The notes beneath the pieces were generated by a model. That model saw nothing but the letters and a program-made list of their open reading frames with translations, was not told the origin of the DNA and ran no database searches. This document shows, piece after piece, positions 12,302 to 23,645 of a DNA stretch of 64,000 nucleotides. The stretch's first letter is position 1. Every line of letters starts with the position of its first letter. The position numbers and the translations under genes were made by a program. The stretch is taken from positions 30,988,288 to 31,052,287 of the forward strand of contig NC_063065.1 of assembly GCF_018812025.1 (NCBI RefSeq), written 5' to 3'. Origin of the DNA: Megalobrama amblycephala (Eukaryota; Chordata; Actinopteri; Cypriniformes; Xenocyprididae).

Positions 12302-13616
12302 GACCCTGGACCACAAAACCAGTCATAAGTCATACAGGTATATTTGTAGCAATAACCAACAACACATTGTATGGGTCAAAATTATTGGTAACACTTTATA
12401 ATAACTGCACACTATGAAGCATTAGTTAATAGTTAATTCATCACTTATAAAGCATTAATAGACATTAGTAAGTAGTTTATAAATACAGCTATAATTGCTT
12501 TATTCTTGATTTATAAGCATATCTATAATGTGTTTAATAATTGTATTTTCATACTTTATTAATAATCAATTTATCATTTCTAAATTAAGTATTACATTAT
12601 TTACAAACCAGTTATTTAGGAGTTGTCAGTAGTTCATTTAGTAAGTGTAAGTAAATGATTAATAAACTATTTAAACATTCATTTATACATCTTATTATTT
12701 AGACACATAGTAATAGTTACTTAGTGTGTTAGTAAATGTTTTATTAACACATATTCCTACTGCAATTCATGATTAATTCAGGTAGTTATAAAACATTTAG
12801 AAGTGGTCAGTTAACTATTTTTGTGAGCTCATCTAAAGTGACGACTGTTTATGCTTTCTAAAGCTTTTATAAATGAGATTCAAAGGTTCGGTGATCTTCT
12901 GCACTGCTGTTCTCTAATGTTTTAAAGTTAGTACCGAGGTAGTTTTGACACTAGGAATATGTTAATAAAGCATTTATTAACACACTGAGTAACTAATACT
13001 ATATGTCTAAATAATAAGATGCATAAATGTACATTTAAATATTTTATTAATCATTTACTTACACTTCCTAAATGATCTTATGAACCACTGACAACTCCTA
13101 AATTACTGGTTTGTGAATAATGTAATACATAATTTAGAAATGATAAATTGATCATTAATAAAGTATGAAAATACAATTATTAAACTCATTATAGATATGC
13201 TTATAAATCAAGAACAAAGCATTTATAGCTGTATTTATAAATGGCTTACTAATGTCTATTAATGTTTTATAAATGATGAATTAACTATTTACTAATGCTT
13301 AACTAATGCTTCATAGCGTGAGTTATTCTAAAGTGTTACCAAATTATTGATTTTTATTTTAAGCCAAAAATTATTTTTAAGATATTAAGTAAAGTTCATG
13401 TTCCATGAAGATAAATTTCCTATCATAAATATACCAAAAATGTGTTTTTGTGAGTGGATATGCGTTGCTAGGGACTTCATTTGGACAACTTTAAAGGCAA
13501 TTTTCAAATAGTTGTATCTCGGTTATAATATTGTCTTATCAATGGAAAGCTTATTTATTCAGCTTTGGTGTATAAATCTCAATTCGACCATTATTACTAG
13601 TTTTGTGGTCCAGGGT
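12302..13616. mobile_element. Older inverted-end element hosting a nested hAT-like MITE
   Basis: Ends are CCCTGGACCACAAAACCAGT at the left and its near complement ACTAGTTTTGTGGTCCAGGG at the right. Without the insert at 12387-13340 plus one target copy it would be about 350 bp. No coding capacity. Confidence 0.75.
12387..13340. mobile_element. hAT-like MITE, copy 1 (954 bp)
   Basis: Begins GGTAACACTTTATAATAACT and ends with the inverted form AGTTATTCTAAAGTGTTACC. It is flanked by a perfect 8-bp direct repeat AAATTATT (12379-12386 and 13341-13348), the target-duplication length of the hAT superfamily. The arms are mirrored through most of the length. No transposase; moved in trans if at all. 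A second, inverted copy lies at 37208-38171. Confidence 0.85.
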
Positions 13617-14570
13617 TAGGTAATGTAGTTTTGTAGCTTATAGTTTTTTTATTTATTAATGATCAAAGTAGCTTCCCAGCACAGATGGTTCACTTGCTCA
13701 CATTACATTAAAACAAAGCTGCGGTCAGGAACGTGGAGCGGCGAGTGTTGCATGTGCTTTGATCCGTTACATATCTGCAGTTACATGAGCAATCTCTACT
13801 CTCCTGTAAAATTAAAGATGAAATGCTCATAAATAAGACTAGATTTTTACATTTTCTCAAATGTGAGTGGTGCTTGCCTGTATTAAACTCACTGACATGA
13901 TGCTCAGGTGTCATGAATGTAAGGATGTATTTTAAGTATTTGCAAGCAATAAACATTAAAGTTTAATAACACTTGCAGGTTATGCGTTACGGTTGTAAAT
14001 AACGGGTTAAACAAAATAAAGTCTCTGGATTTACACCAAAATAACTGATGAAGAGTGGACGGTCCAAAAATGTGTATAACAGATTGCATTATTGTGATTT
14101 TTATACTAGAGAAATGATGCAATATGTGGTGTTTTGGAGGGGAGCCCTGAAGTAATTTAATATGAACACGGGTCAAGTGATCATTTCTTTTTTTGGTCCC
14201 AGATGGGCTCATAATAGGACGCATGTTTTCGGACATTCTTCACCTAGTGGCGGACAGACGGCTCTCAGGGTCCTCGCAAGAACCACTTGTCTTCGTTAAG
14301 TGGCCTGAATTATCCACTAGACAAATTATGATGTTACAGCCTGGAGGCCTGAGGGCATTTATCCTGCCCTGGGGGAGCCGTGTCAACTCATGCTTCTGCC
14401 CTTGTTCATTAAACAGCTGGTGGTTTATGACAGCTACGGCTGACTCCAGCCATCAGTTTAAACTGTGTCAAACGTGTCTCGCTTTATTCTTAAACCCACA
14501 GTACCTGTGAAAGGCATGGAAGGGAAGTTGCGCTCATCTTTTCTTTATCTGAGTGAATCACTTCAGGAGC
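13617..14570. other. No gene seen
   Basis: Open frames at 13904-14236 (-, 110 codons) and 14193-14510 (+, 105 codons) overlap on opposite strands, with no domains or clear splice sites. Confidence 0.45.
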
Positions 14571-14740
14571 AAGAACAAATGCAGGGCGGGGCTTGATTTT
14601 GATTGGATGGTTGTGGTTTGCTATTGGTGGATCTCATGTGAGTGACAGGTTGCCCCGCCCTCATCATCAGAGAAGAGGGAGGAGAAGATTTTCTGATTCA
14701 AGATTACCAGAACATGAATTGAACACAATAATGATGATGT
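14571..14740 (+). repeat. Interspersed repeat, copy 1
   Basis: About 110 bp (from 'gattggatggttgtggtttg' through 'gttgccccgccctc' to 'atcatcagagaaga') is nearly identical to 54010-54095 in the same orientation. Family not recognised by name. Confidence 0.75.
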
Positions 14741-15070
14741 GCAGCGATAAATCATTTATAATACTGCAATATTCCATAAAACAGGAATTGTCAATTTTGA
14801 TTTCATTGTGACTTTAAAGGAACCACTGAGAGTTCAAATGAAAGATCTCCATGTTAGACTACGAGGAAGAGTAAAAACAGACTCAGATAGTGTTTTTCAA
14901 CACTGTACTTTTAGTTCTGCTAACTGACTCATTTTCTGCTGAGTGTGCGTATGAAGACAACATGAAATGCATTTCCGTTCCATTATAGCCACTATATTCT
15001 GCCGATATACACGAGTTACTCCAGGATTGTGGAGGCCTTTATTACACAACCTAACTGTAAATGCCTTTAA
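14741..15070. other. No gene seen
   Basis: Short intervening sequence with no recognised feature; ends at the TTAA that flanks the next element. Confidence 0.45.
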
Positions 15071-15880
15071 GGATTAGTTCACTTTCAAATTAAAATTTCC
15101 TGATAATTTACTCTCCTCCATGTCATCCAAGATGTTCATGTCTTTCTTTCTTCAGTCGAAAAGAAATGAAGGAAAACATTCCAGGATTTTTCTCCATATA
15201 GTGGACTTCAACTGGGTTCAACGGGTTGAAGGTCAAATTCAGTTTCAGTGCAGCTTCAAAGAGCTCTACATGATCCCAGACGAGGAATAAGAGTCTCATC
15301 TAGAGAAACCATCGCTCATTTTCTAAAAATAAAAAAATATTTATGTTTTAACCATAAATGCTCATCTTGAACTAGCTCTCTTCTTCTTCTCTATTAGTAT
15401 TCTGGCAGTGTAGACACTGCTAAGTGTATTACTGCCCTCCACAGGTCAAAGTTTGAACTAAATTGTCATATACAATATGCTAGTGCAAGTATATAACAAT
15501 TAGTTCAAACCTTGACCTGAGGAGGGCAGTAATACACTTAGCAGTGTCTACACTGCCAGAATACTAATAGAGAAGAAGAAGAGAGCTAGTTCAAGATGAG
15601 CATTTATGGTTAAAACATAAATAATTTTTTTATTTTTAGAAAATGAGCGATGGTTTCTCTAGATGAGACTCTTATTCCTCGTCTGGGATCATGTAGAGCT
15701 CTTTGAAGCTGCACTGAAACTGACATTTGAACCCCAGTGAAGTCCACTATATGGAGAAAAATCCTGGAATGTTTTCCTCTTAATTTCTTTTCCACTGAAG
15801 AAAGAAAGACATGAACATCTTGGATGACATGGAGGAGAGTGAATTATCAGGAAATTTTAATTTGAAAGTGAACTAATCCT
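15071..15880. mobile_element. TTAA-flanked foldback element, 810 bp
   Basis: Flanked by TTAA on both sides (15067-15070, 15881-15884). Ends GGATTAGTTCACTTTCAAAT and its inverse. The two arms (about 15071-15465 and 15500-15880) are mirrored almost base for base, leaving a spacer of some 35 bp, so a single strand could form a hairpin of close to 400 bp. TTAA flanks suggest a piggyBac- or Kolobok-type source. No open frame beyond short shadows. Confidence 0.85.
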
Positions 15881-15941
15881 TTAAAATGGTTTGCAATGAG
15901 ATGACATACACAGCAATACATGTATCCAATATCTGAATAAA

Positions 15942-15945
<4 letters not shown>

Positions 15946-15975
<30 letters not shown>
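15946..15975. repeat. (GT)15 microsatellite
   Basis: Uninterrupted GT dinucleotides. Confidence 0.95.
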
Positions 15976-15980
<5 letters not shown>

Positions 15981-16224
15981 CTCTCAGCAGACATGAAGTC
16001 GGTCTCACTCAAGTCATCATTTTAAATATGAAGTTCATGCTGGCCATCGTCTGCACAGATCAATTCACTCTCATGAAAAATCAATCCGACCACTCGAAAA
16101 TACAATCAGTTTCATGTATATGATCATATCTGATTAAAACAACTCAATTCATCAGAAAATGGACGTTGTAATATAAAATAATTATGAAACAAAGTCATAT
16201 ATTATGAAAATATAATGTTTGAAC

Positions 16225-16565
16225 GCTCTTTTAAAAATGATTTATTCTGCTTTTGTCCATGTTCATGTTTCTTCAGTGCGTAATGTTGATGTTTGATCAT
16301 GAAGAATCCCTCATTTAAATAATTAATATGCAGAATAAAGGGGCGGGGCCTGGTTGAGTTAGTTAGTAGTGTGGCAGTTATAGTAAGGGGCGGGACATTT
16401 CCAAAACACCAATCACAACACACTGCTCCAGCCGACCAATCAGAGCACATTGTGCTTTTCAGAAGGAGGGGCTTCATAGAGACAGGAACTAAACAGAGCG
16501 TTACTGACAGACTGGGAAGAGAGGAGCTGAACAATGGAGAATATGAGGAGAATAATCAACATTAG
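16225..16565 (+). repeat. MITE-like repeat copy
   Basis: Shares phrases with 8795-8870 and with 48120-48660: 'tattctgcttttgtccatgt', 'cagtgcgtaatgttg', 'aggaggggcttcatagag'. The 'accaatcagagcacat' stretch also resembles 62785-62845 in reverse. Confidence 0.55.
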
Positions 16566-18295
16566 AGCCCAAAAACAAAAACTTTATAAAAAGGATTAGG
16601 GTTAAAGGTGAAGCAAAGCGATGTCTTAGATCAGTCACGTGTAATCCAGGTACCAACACGTATCTGTGACAGTACGGTGTCTGTAGAGTGTCTTGTTTTT
16701 CTTCATTTCTCCTCCAGTCCCAAGGTTAGCAGTCCTTTGACAGGGCACCGGTGTAAACACTTTTTATGTGTGGCCTTGTAAACTGAACTCAAATGGTATT
16801 CAAGTGCTATACACAATAAGAAGAGGGCCCCATTCTGTCACAGCACTGAGAAATTATCAAGGACATCTTTTAATTAAATATTCCGTCTCCACGGGACATT
16901 TTTTTGGTTTTAAAATCAGATGCAATCGTACTTATTTTTCTGTGAAAGGAGTATGCAATCTTATACATAATTATAGAGCTATATGTTATGTAAGACTAGG
17001 TCTGGTGTGTGTGTGTGTGTGTCTCTTCTTTCTGGATGGGGGAGTTGATGAAAGGCCCACTTTGCAGATTGTCCACGGTACAAAAAGGCGAAAAAAGAGA
17101 CTGCTTATCTTTTCAGTTAGATTTCAATTTATGAAAGGCTTAACCTCGCTGGCAGATATGCCATGCCTTTCATCAAGACTGCTTCTATTTGCTTGGGTTT
17201 ATCTGTCGCCAGACATCCACAGTGTGACACAAATACATTTCACAACTGTAACTCCAGCAGAGCTAAATCCACCCGGAGCAACGGCAAGCTCCAAATGACG
17301 TGCGGATACTGAAAGTTTCGCATTAGTCAAAGTGTGTTTGTGTTCATAAATGTCTTTTAAGTGCGACGGGGAAATGCACGCTGTCCTCAAAAGATGTTTA
17401 GACTGCCCCCCTTCTGCACATTTTTACGCATAATCTCCAACGGCTGGACATCATCTAGTAAACCCTTTTGTGTTTGGTACAAACATTTGCACAAGTTTTC
17501 CAACGGAGAACGGATTTGCATGGCTTCCCAAAAGTATACGGTGGATCCGTCGTGTCTTTCACATGGCGCTGCAGTATATCTTCTTGTTAAACTCACCGAT
17601 GAAATCGTTCATGTATCATTTAAAGTCTAGTCAGCCTTTTAAAAGGATGGTTCACCCCAAAATCGTCATTGTTATGTTTTTCCATACGTACTTTCTTCAG
17701 CAGAACACAAACCTTGAACCTCACATACTAGCTGCGATGCCCTGTTTATAAAACAAAAGGTAAAGAGTCGGTCTGTGCAGAATCTGAATATATTAAATGC
17801 AACTGAGAGCAAAAGGCCTTTTCTTTTGAAAAACAGAAGAATGAAATTATTCCGATCCGTCTAGGACTCTTAGAGCTGCATTCAGACGGCGAGATGAGAT
17901 GAGAACTGGAGGATCCTCGTATAACGATATACCTCTCACTCACAAAAACAATTTCCCTCGCTCTCTTTCTTTACACAAAGACATCCTCGTCCAGATCCTT
18001 TTCATTTAATTTTGCTCTTGAGGGTCCGTCTGCTCCGGGGCTTGTGAAAACCTCTCCTTCCGCCCACTCCAGAGTTCAACCGCGGAGCTGCTCTGCGTCT
18101 GACCTTTTCAAATATTACACATACCAAATGAGAATCCACTCCACCCGGAATAAAACATTTGAGCGAGATTCCACAACTTGCCAAAGACTTGTGTGTGGAA
18201 TTCCAAGTGATTCTCTGGGCAAAAAAAGAAAATAAGTGTCCAACTAGTGAATCCCGTGAAGTCTTTTTTAAACATTGAACATGCATAATATATAT
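16566..18295. other. Unique-looking DNA, no supported gene
   Basis: The longest non-repetitive open frame of the window (16768-17298 +, 176 codons) lies here, but it runs through a GT microsatellite (17008-17024), has no domain I recognise and is unlike a real exon. 17640-17700 resembles the 'ggatggttcaccccaaaat' end of a TTAA element. Confidence 0.45.
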
Positions 18296-18298
18296 TAA

Positions 18299-19046
18299 AG
18301 GGATGGTTGATTATGATTTCACTTCTTTAACTTTAGTTAGTGTGTAATGTTGCTGTTTGATCATAAACAACATCTGACACTCAAAGTTCAATGCAAAGGG
18401 AGATATTTTCTTTAAGGACTACAACGAGCTTCTTCCCGGGCTAGTGACATCACAAACCCTAAAATTTACATAAACCCCGCCCCCGAGAACACACAACAAA
18501 GGGGGCGGGGCCATGTTGGGCTGCTTTAGAGAAGAGGAAGAGTTGTTGTAGTAGAGTGTTGTTGTCATGCCGTCATTTTACCCCGGACTGCTTCACAAAC
18601 GAGGGTCAATTCAACACAAAAGATGAACATGACGGCACATGCTAGTGGATGAGTTGAATCAACTCCACAGCAACTACATCAATTTATCCACTAACCATTC
18701 AGAAACGTCTAAAAGTTGTAACTTCTTCCTGAGTCTCTCCATCAGTGTCGACTCCGGTTTGAACAATGTAAGGCTGAACGCTTTCGTCATTTTGGCTGCG
18801 TGAGATTCTCCAGCTTTGTTGTTGTTGAGCTGTTAAAGCTCCGCCCTCTTCTGGAGCAGCAGCTCATTTGCATTTAAAGGGACACACACAAAAACGGCGT
18901 GTTTTTGCTCACACCCAAATAGGGGCAAATTTGACAAACTATAATAAATGATCTGTGGGGGATTTTGAGCTGAAACTTCACACACATATTCTGGAGACAC
19001 CAGAGACTGATATTACATCTTGTGAAATTTAATATGGGTCCGCTTT
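18299..19046 (+). mobile_element. TTAA-flanked repeat, near full length
   Basis: Begins after TTAA with AGGGATGGTTGATTATGATT and ends with a 'gtccgctttaa' terminus. The interior is the mirror image of 7251-7860. 51590-51780 carries the right end of the same family ('ggacaccagagact', 'tattacatcttgtga'). Non-coding. Confidence 0.65.
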
Positions 19047-20243
19047 AAAATATGTTAGAGATGATAGCCAAGATATTTAATAAACAAACAAATGATGGAC
19101 AATTCTAGAAGGTCCCATGAGTTTCTATGCATGCAGATTCCTATATGTCTTGCTCATGTTGAAAACGAAGACATATTCTAGGCTTAATATAGAAATTAGG
19201 CTTAACCATAGAAAATTATTTTATTACAGATCTCACTGTTTTGAAATTGTAGTCAAACATTTAAACTTTTATGATGGCATGAGACTAGCTTACTTACCTT
19301 GTCTTTGTACTAATCTTTGTCCTTTTTTTCTTCATGTCAGGACCATTTCTTTCTCCTTTGGATGGACAGGTTTTTGTTATTGTAATTGACAGCATATCAC
19401 AGATCTCATCAATAGCACTCAAGTTGTATTTATGCAGGAATACTCCTTTATTGACCTCAATGCAATGAGCTTTAATCACATTTTCTGACCACCACCCAAC
19501 AGAATTACATGTAAAAATAACCCCACTCCTCAATCGATATACAGGCTTTAGAGACTCATGCAGGGTTTATTTGTCCCTAACGCCTCTTATATTTGTGTGT
19601 CTCTCTGCAACACTTGTGTCATTTGGCAGAATCACTGTTTGGATATGACCAATGGTATTTACACAGTTCAAATTCACACAGGATCATAAATAAATGTGTT
19701 AATTTTGCGGCCCTGCTGTTTGCAGTGATAAATTACCTGCCTACGAAATGTTGTCAACAGATGGCAAAAATCACTCAAGCACATTACACCGTTCTATGGG
19801 GATATGTAATGTAATGTTCTCGCCTCATTACAATGCTGACTAATGTGCCATTTTTTCTAGGTTGTTTACGGAGCAATTCCTGTCTCATTTCAATGGCTTT
19901 ATACTGACACAACCTGTGTCCAATCACTGGAGCCGTTCAGAGGTGCGGAATGTACGTAAACAAATAAACATTTTTAGTAACGCTTTACGTGAAGACTTTA
20001 TAAATAATGCATTATTTTGAATGAATTAATTATGCATTGTAGTGCACCTTATAATGCATTTTATGAATAATCATAACCACGGTTAATACATTATAATACT
20101 TATCGTTACACCTTTAGAACGTGTAATGCGTTGAAACACATGACAAACAAACAACCAATTTCAGATGTAACAAGGAATTTGCAAATGTTATAGTGTATTT
20201 TAAATTCGGTTAGAGATATAATGCATTATGAATACTTGAAGTG
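19047..20243. other. No gene seen
   Basis: AT-rich unique-looking sequence. Short open frames only (19117-19389, 19593-19814). Confidence 0.45.
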
Positions 20244-20482
20244 CTCTATTTTTCTAAAACAATATAGACACCATGGATATGAATTAAAATGTGCTTTTAA
20301 CATACTATCTCTTTATTAAAAAAATGTATTTAGTTGCCACTTGTAGTACACTTGAACCCATCTTTCATACACTAGTGGGTTCAAGTGTACTACAAGTGGT
20401 AATTAAATACATTTTTTTAATAAAGAGATAATATGTTAAAAGCACATTTTAGTTCATATTCATGGTGTCTCGAAATAGAACA
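20244..20482. repeat. Foldback repeat, about 240 bp
   Basis: GACACCATGGATATGAATTA at the left is mirrored at the right, and TGGGTTCAAGTGTACTACAA mirrors TTGTAGTACACTTGAACCCA across a spacer of about 15 bp. The arms are about 100 bp and nearly perfect. Further related sequence (20485-20620) ends in 'gtgtactttttttcacctgg'. Confidence 0.8.
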
Positions 20483-20645
20483 GTTGAGTACACTTAGATG
20501 ATCTTAAGATTATCTTAAGAAGTACTAAATAAGAATTTTTAGTATATTAAGTATAAAATTAGTGCGCAAAAAAAGCTCACTTTAAGTGCATTATGGAAGT
20601 GTACTTTTTTTCACCTGGGCTTTTATAATAGCATTATACATAAAG

Positions 20646-20648
<3 letters not shown>

Positions 20649-20714
<66 letters not shown>
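20649..20714. repeat. (TA)n microsatellite
   Basis: About 33 TA dinucleotides, leading directly into the TTTTA tract. Confidence 0.95.
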
Positions 20715-20719
<5 letters not shown>

Positions 20720-21381
20720 TTATTTATTTATTTATTTATTTTTTTCATTTTTTTTTCATATTTTATATTTTATTTTTACTTTATTTTTTATTTTTTATTT
20801 TATTTTTTATTTTTTATTATATTTTATATTTATATTTTATTTTTTATTTTTTATGTTATTTTTTATTTTTTATTATATTTTTTATTTTATTTTATTTTAT
20901 TTTATTTTATTTTATTTTATATTTTATATTTTATATTTTATATTTTATATTTTATTTTTTATTTTTTATTTTTTATTTTATTTTTATTTTATATTGTATA
21001 TTTTATATTTTATATATTTTTTTTTTTTTTATTATATTTCATATTCATATTTTATTTCTTATTTTTATGTTATTTTTTATTTTATATTTTATATTTTATA
21101 TTTTATATTTTATATTTTATTTTATTTTATTTTTTATTTTTTTATTTTATTTTATTTTATTTTATTTTATTTTTTATTTTTTATTTTATATTTTATTTTT
21201 TATTTTATTTTTTATTTTATTTTATATTTTATATTTTATATTTCATATTTCATATTTCATATTTTATTTTTTTTGTTATTTTATTTTATTTTATTTTATT
21301 TTATTTTATTTTATTTTATTTTATTTTATTTTATTTTATTTTATTTTATTTTATTTTATTTTATTTTAATTTAATTTATTT
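20715..21381. repeat. (TTTTA)n / (TTTA)n AT-only satellite tract
   Basis: About 670 bp made almost only of TTTA, TTTTA and longer T-run variants, ending with 25 or so clean TTTTA units (about 21257-21367). The long open frames across it (262 and 100 codons of F, I, L and Y) arise because the repeat lacks stops in two frames; they are not genes. Confidence 0.95.
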
Positions 21382-21383
21382 TA

Positions 21384-21480
21384 CACAACAGAGGTTGGGT
21401 TAAATGTTTGACCCAACATGCTGGGTAGTTTTATTTAACTCAACTATTGATTAAAAATTACTATATTGCTTGCTTAAAAT
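21384..21480. repeat. Fragment of a GGGTT-type MITE
   Basis: The 'ggttgggttaaatgtttgac' and 'acatgctgggtagtt' phrases resemble the foldback element at 50320-50461. Confidence 0.5.
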
Positions 21481-23280
21481 GAATGCAAAATATGTTGGAA
21501 ATTAAAAATCTGACACATAACTACTAGAGGAAACAATAATAATCAAAAGATGAACATTTATTAGTAAGCAATTTAATAAATGTTTATTGTTTAATTATGA
21601 TTAATTAAACTTATTAATAAATGAGTGTAACTTTGTAATACTACATTTAAAATGCATTTATATATTTAGTTCAACATTCAAACCTTTCAACTTAAAACTG
21701 TGGTTTCTAATCTCTTTACTGCAATTGATGTTCTGCGGTTGCATATTTTATGATAATTCTTGATCCGGAAATGTTTACCTTGTAGTCAATTATTCCCAGA
21801 TGAATGGCCTTCTGCCTCAGCAGAACAAAAACAACAACAACAACATAAATCCGTCAATAGCATTGTTGTATCATGCAAAGTGTTGTGAATTTGATTAAAT
21901 GTGATTGATTGAAGCAGCCAAAGGTAATGCCTCCCTATGAATTACAATGACCAGACAAGCTGTCAGTTGGCATCAAGACTTCACTAGTGCATCTTCGTTC
22001 TTTTTCCAGCACTTTGACTCAAAATGCCTCGACACACTCTGAGACTCTAACATTATTCAGTTGTGTCTGACCGACTCAAAGCGACAGCTCACAGCATGTG
22101 GGGCAAAAAGAACAACAGAACAAACATCCGTCGTCCACCTCTGTCGCGACAGCTTAATACTCTTCTTTCACCTGCTGTCCTCTTCTTTCCCTGTGTCCCA
22201 TTCTTTGAGACACTATTCACACCAGTGTGACCATTTTCTGCTTGAAATGTAATTTGCACACTCTTTCACAGCTTTCAGTCCATATATTAGCCCTGTATAA
22301 TGACACTGTTGTCCTCTAAAGTGTCTGGTGCACGAGGGGAAGATGTGAAGTAATCACTCCAAAGAAATGATCAAGAATAATATGCCCGCTGTCTAAATGT
22401 GTCTCTTGACACCTGTGACACCAATTGTGTCGAGCAAACAACAATTACCTTTCCTCACTACCGTTCCCCATGTCTGTCTATATATTGGTTTTTACATTGT
22501 GAGTCTTTCATTATCCACATGCTGAGAAAGTCTAGAGCGGTGTTTGCGATGGATGGATGTCTGTCTGTCATTCTCTCTATACGTTTATTGTATTGCATGT
22601 CTATCCACCTAGTTTTGTAATAGCGGGACGCAGGTTAGTTATTTTAACTGTACAAAACAGTCTGTTATGCTGCTTGAGGTTGCAAACTGTAATCATATTA
22701 AGGTTAACCCATTATTTTAATACAAACACATTGTTTTTTAGTGCAAATGTAGTTTTACCATTTACTGCTCTGTGTTATTCTTCTAGTCATTTACCAGTAG
22801 CGGTCTCGCACATTTCGCAAACTTCTGCGTTGCAAAATGAATTAGATTATGAAATAAATTGCTCAATAATGGCCAAGGCTCAGAAGTATCCCTGCGTATA
22901 GTATGTGGTTTGTTGTCTCTGATGGATGACCGCGGGTCGCCCTGTTATAATCTTCTGTGTAATGACCGTTGTAAATCCTTAGGAGCAGCAGCACCTGGAT
23001 CAATGAAGCTGATAGTTATCTCCTTTGGCCCGCATGCAATGGGCTCCCAGTTTCTCTGCTTAAAAAACTATTACAACTATATCAGAATAAGATGTTCACG
23101 TTGAAGCAGAATCTTCAATGCAGGATTTGCACACAAGTTTTTTTTTTTTTTTTTAACGTTACCTTTGGGATTTACATTACATTGTGAGCTGATCTAGTAA
23201 GAAAGCATCATATGTAGTGAACAGAGTTGGCATGATAGAACTGATACAATAATATATTAGAAATGCTATGAAACTTGACA
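21481..23280. other. No gene seen
   Basis: Unique-looking sequence. Open frames 22061-22252, 22399-22620, 22557-22901 and 22859-23104 (+) are short, overlap and carry no recognised domain. A T16 run lies at 23139-23154. Confidence 0.45.
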
Positions 23281-23289
23281 TACAAAACA

Positions 23290-23645
23290 TGCATAACATT
23301 ATGACCACCTTTCTAATATTGTGTTGGTTCCCCTTTTGCTGCCAAAACAGTCCTGACCCGTCAAGGCATGGACTCCTCTAGACCCTTGAAGGTCTTGTGT
23401 GCATCTGCACCAAGATGTGAGCAGCAGATCCTTTAAAGGGTTAGTTCACCCAAAAATGAAAATTACATCATTAATGACTCACCCTCATATCGTTCCAAAC
23501 CCGTAAGACTGAATTTTTCCTGCTTCTAACACATCAACTTTGAGGACAAAATGTTCACTTGCTGCCTAATATATCCCACGTGATGAAGAGATGATCAGTG
23601 TTATTCTCTTCACTGTCAGTGCTCATGATGCTGATCGGTGTATAT
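23290..23645. mobile_element. Internally deleted Tc1-like element
   Basis: Both ends of a common fish Tc1-like element are present: left 'ataacattatgaccacct' with 'ttgctgccaaaacagtcctg', right 'caactttgaggacaaaatg' through 'gctgatcggtgtat'. The whole transposase region is missing. It is interrupted by a TTAA MITE fragment. The right part matches 41766-41908. Confidence 0.75.
23433..23510 (+). mobile_element. TTAA MITE fragment nested in the Tc1-like element
   Basis: Starts at TTAA (23433-23436) with AGGGTTAGTTCACCCAAAAA, a very common terminus in zebrafish-type genomes, and continues to 'gttccaaacccgtaag'. Only one end is present. Confidence 0.7.

Noticed and set aside
13904..14510. Two opposing frames of 105-110 codons
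   Set aside because: They overlap on opposite strands with no domain, codon bias or splice signal.
16768..17298. 176-codon open frame, the longest outside repeats
   Set aside because: It passes through a GT microsatellite (CVCVC), has no domain and no splice context.
20586..21374. 262-codon open frame of F, I, L and Y
   Set aside because: It is a translation of the (TA)n and (TTTTA)n tract.
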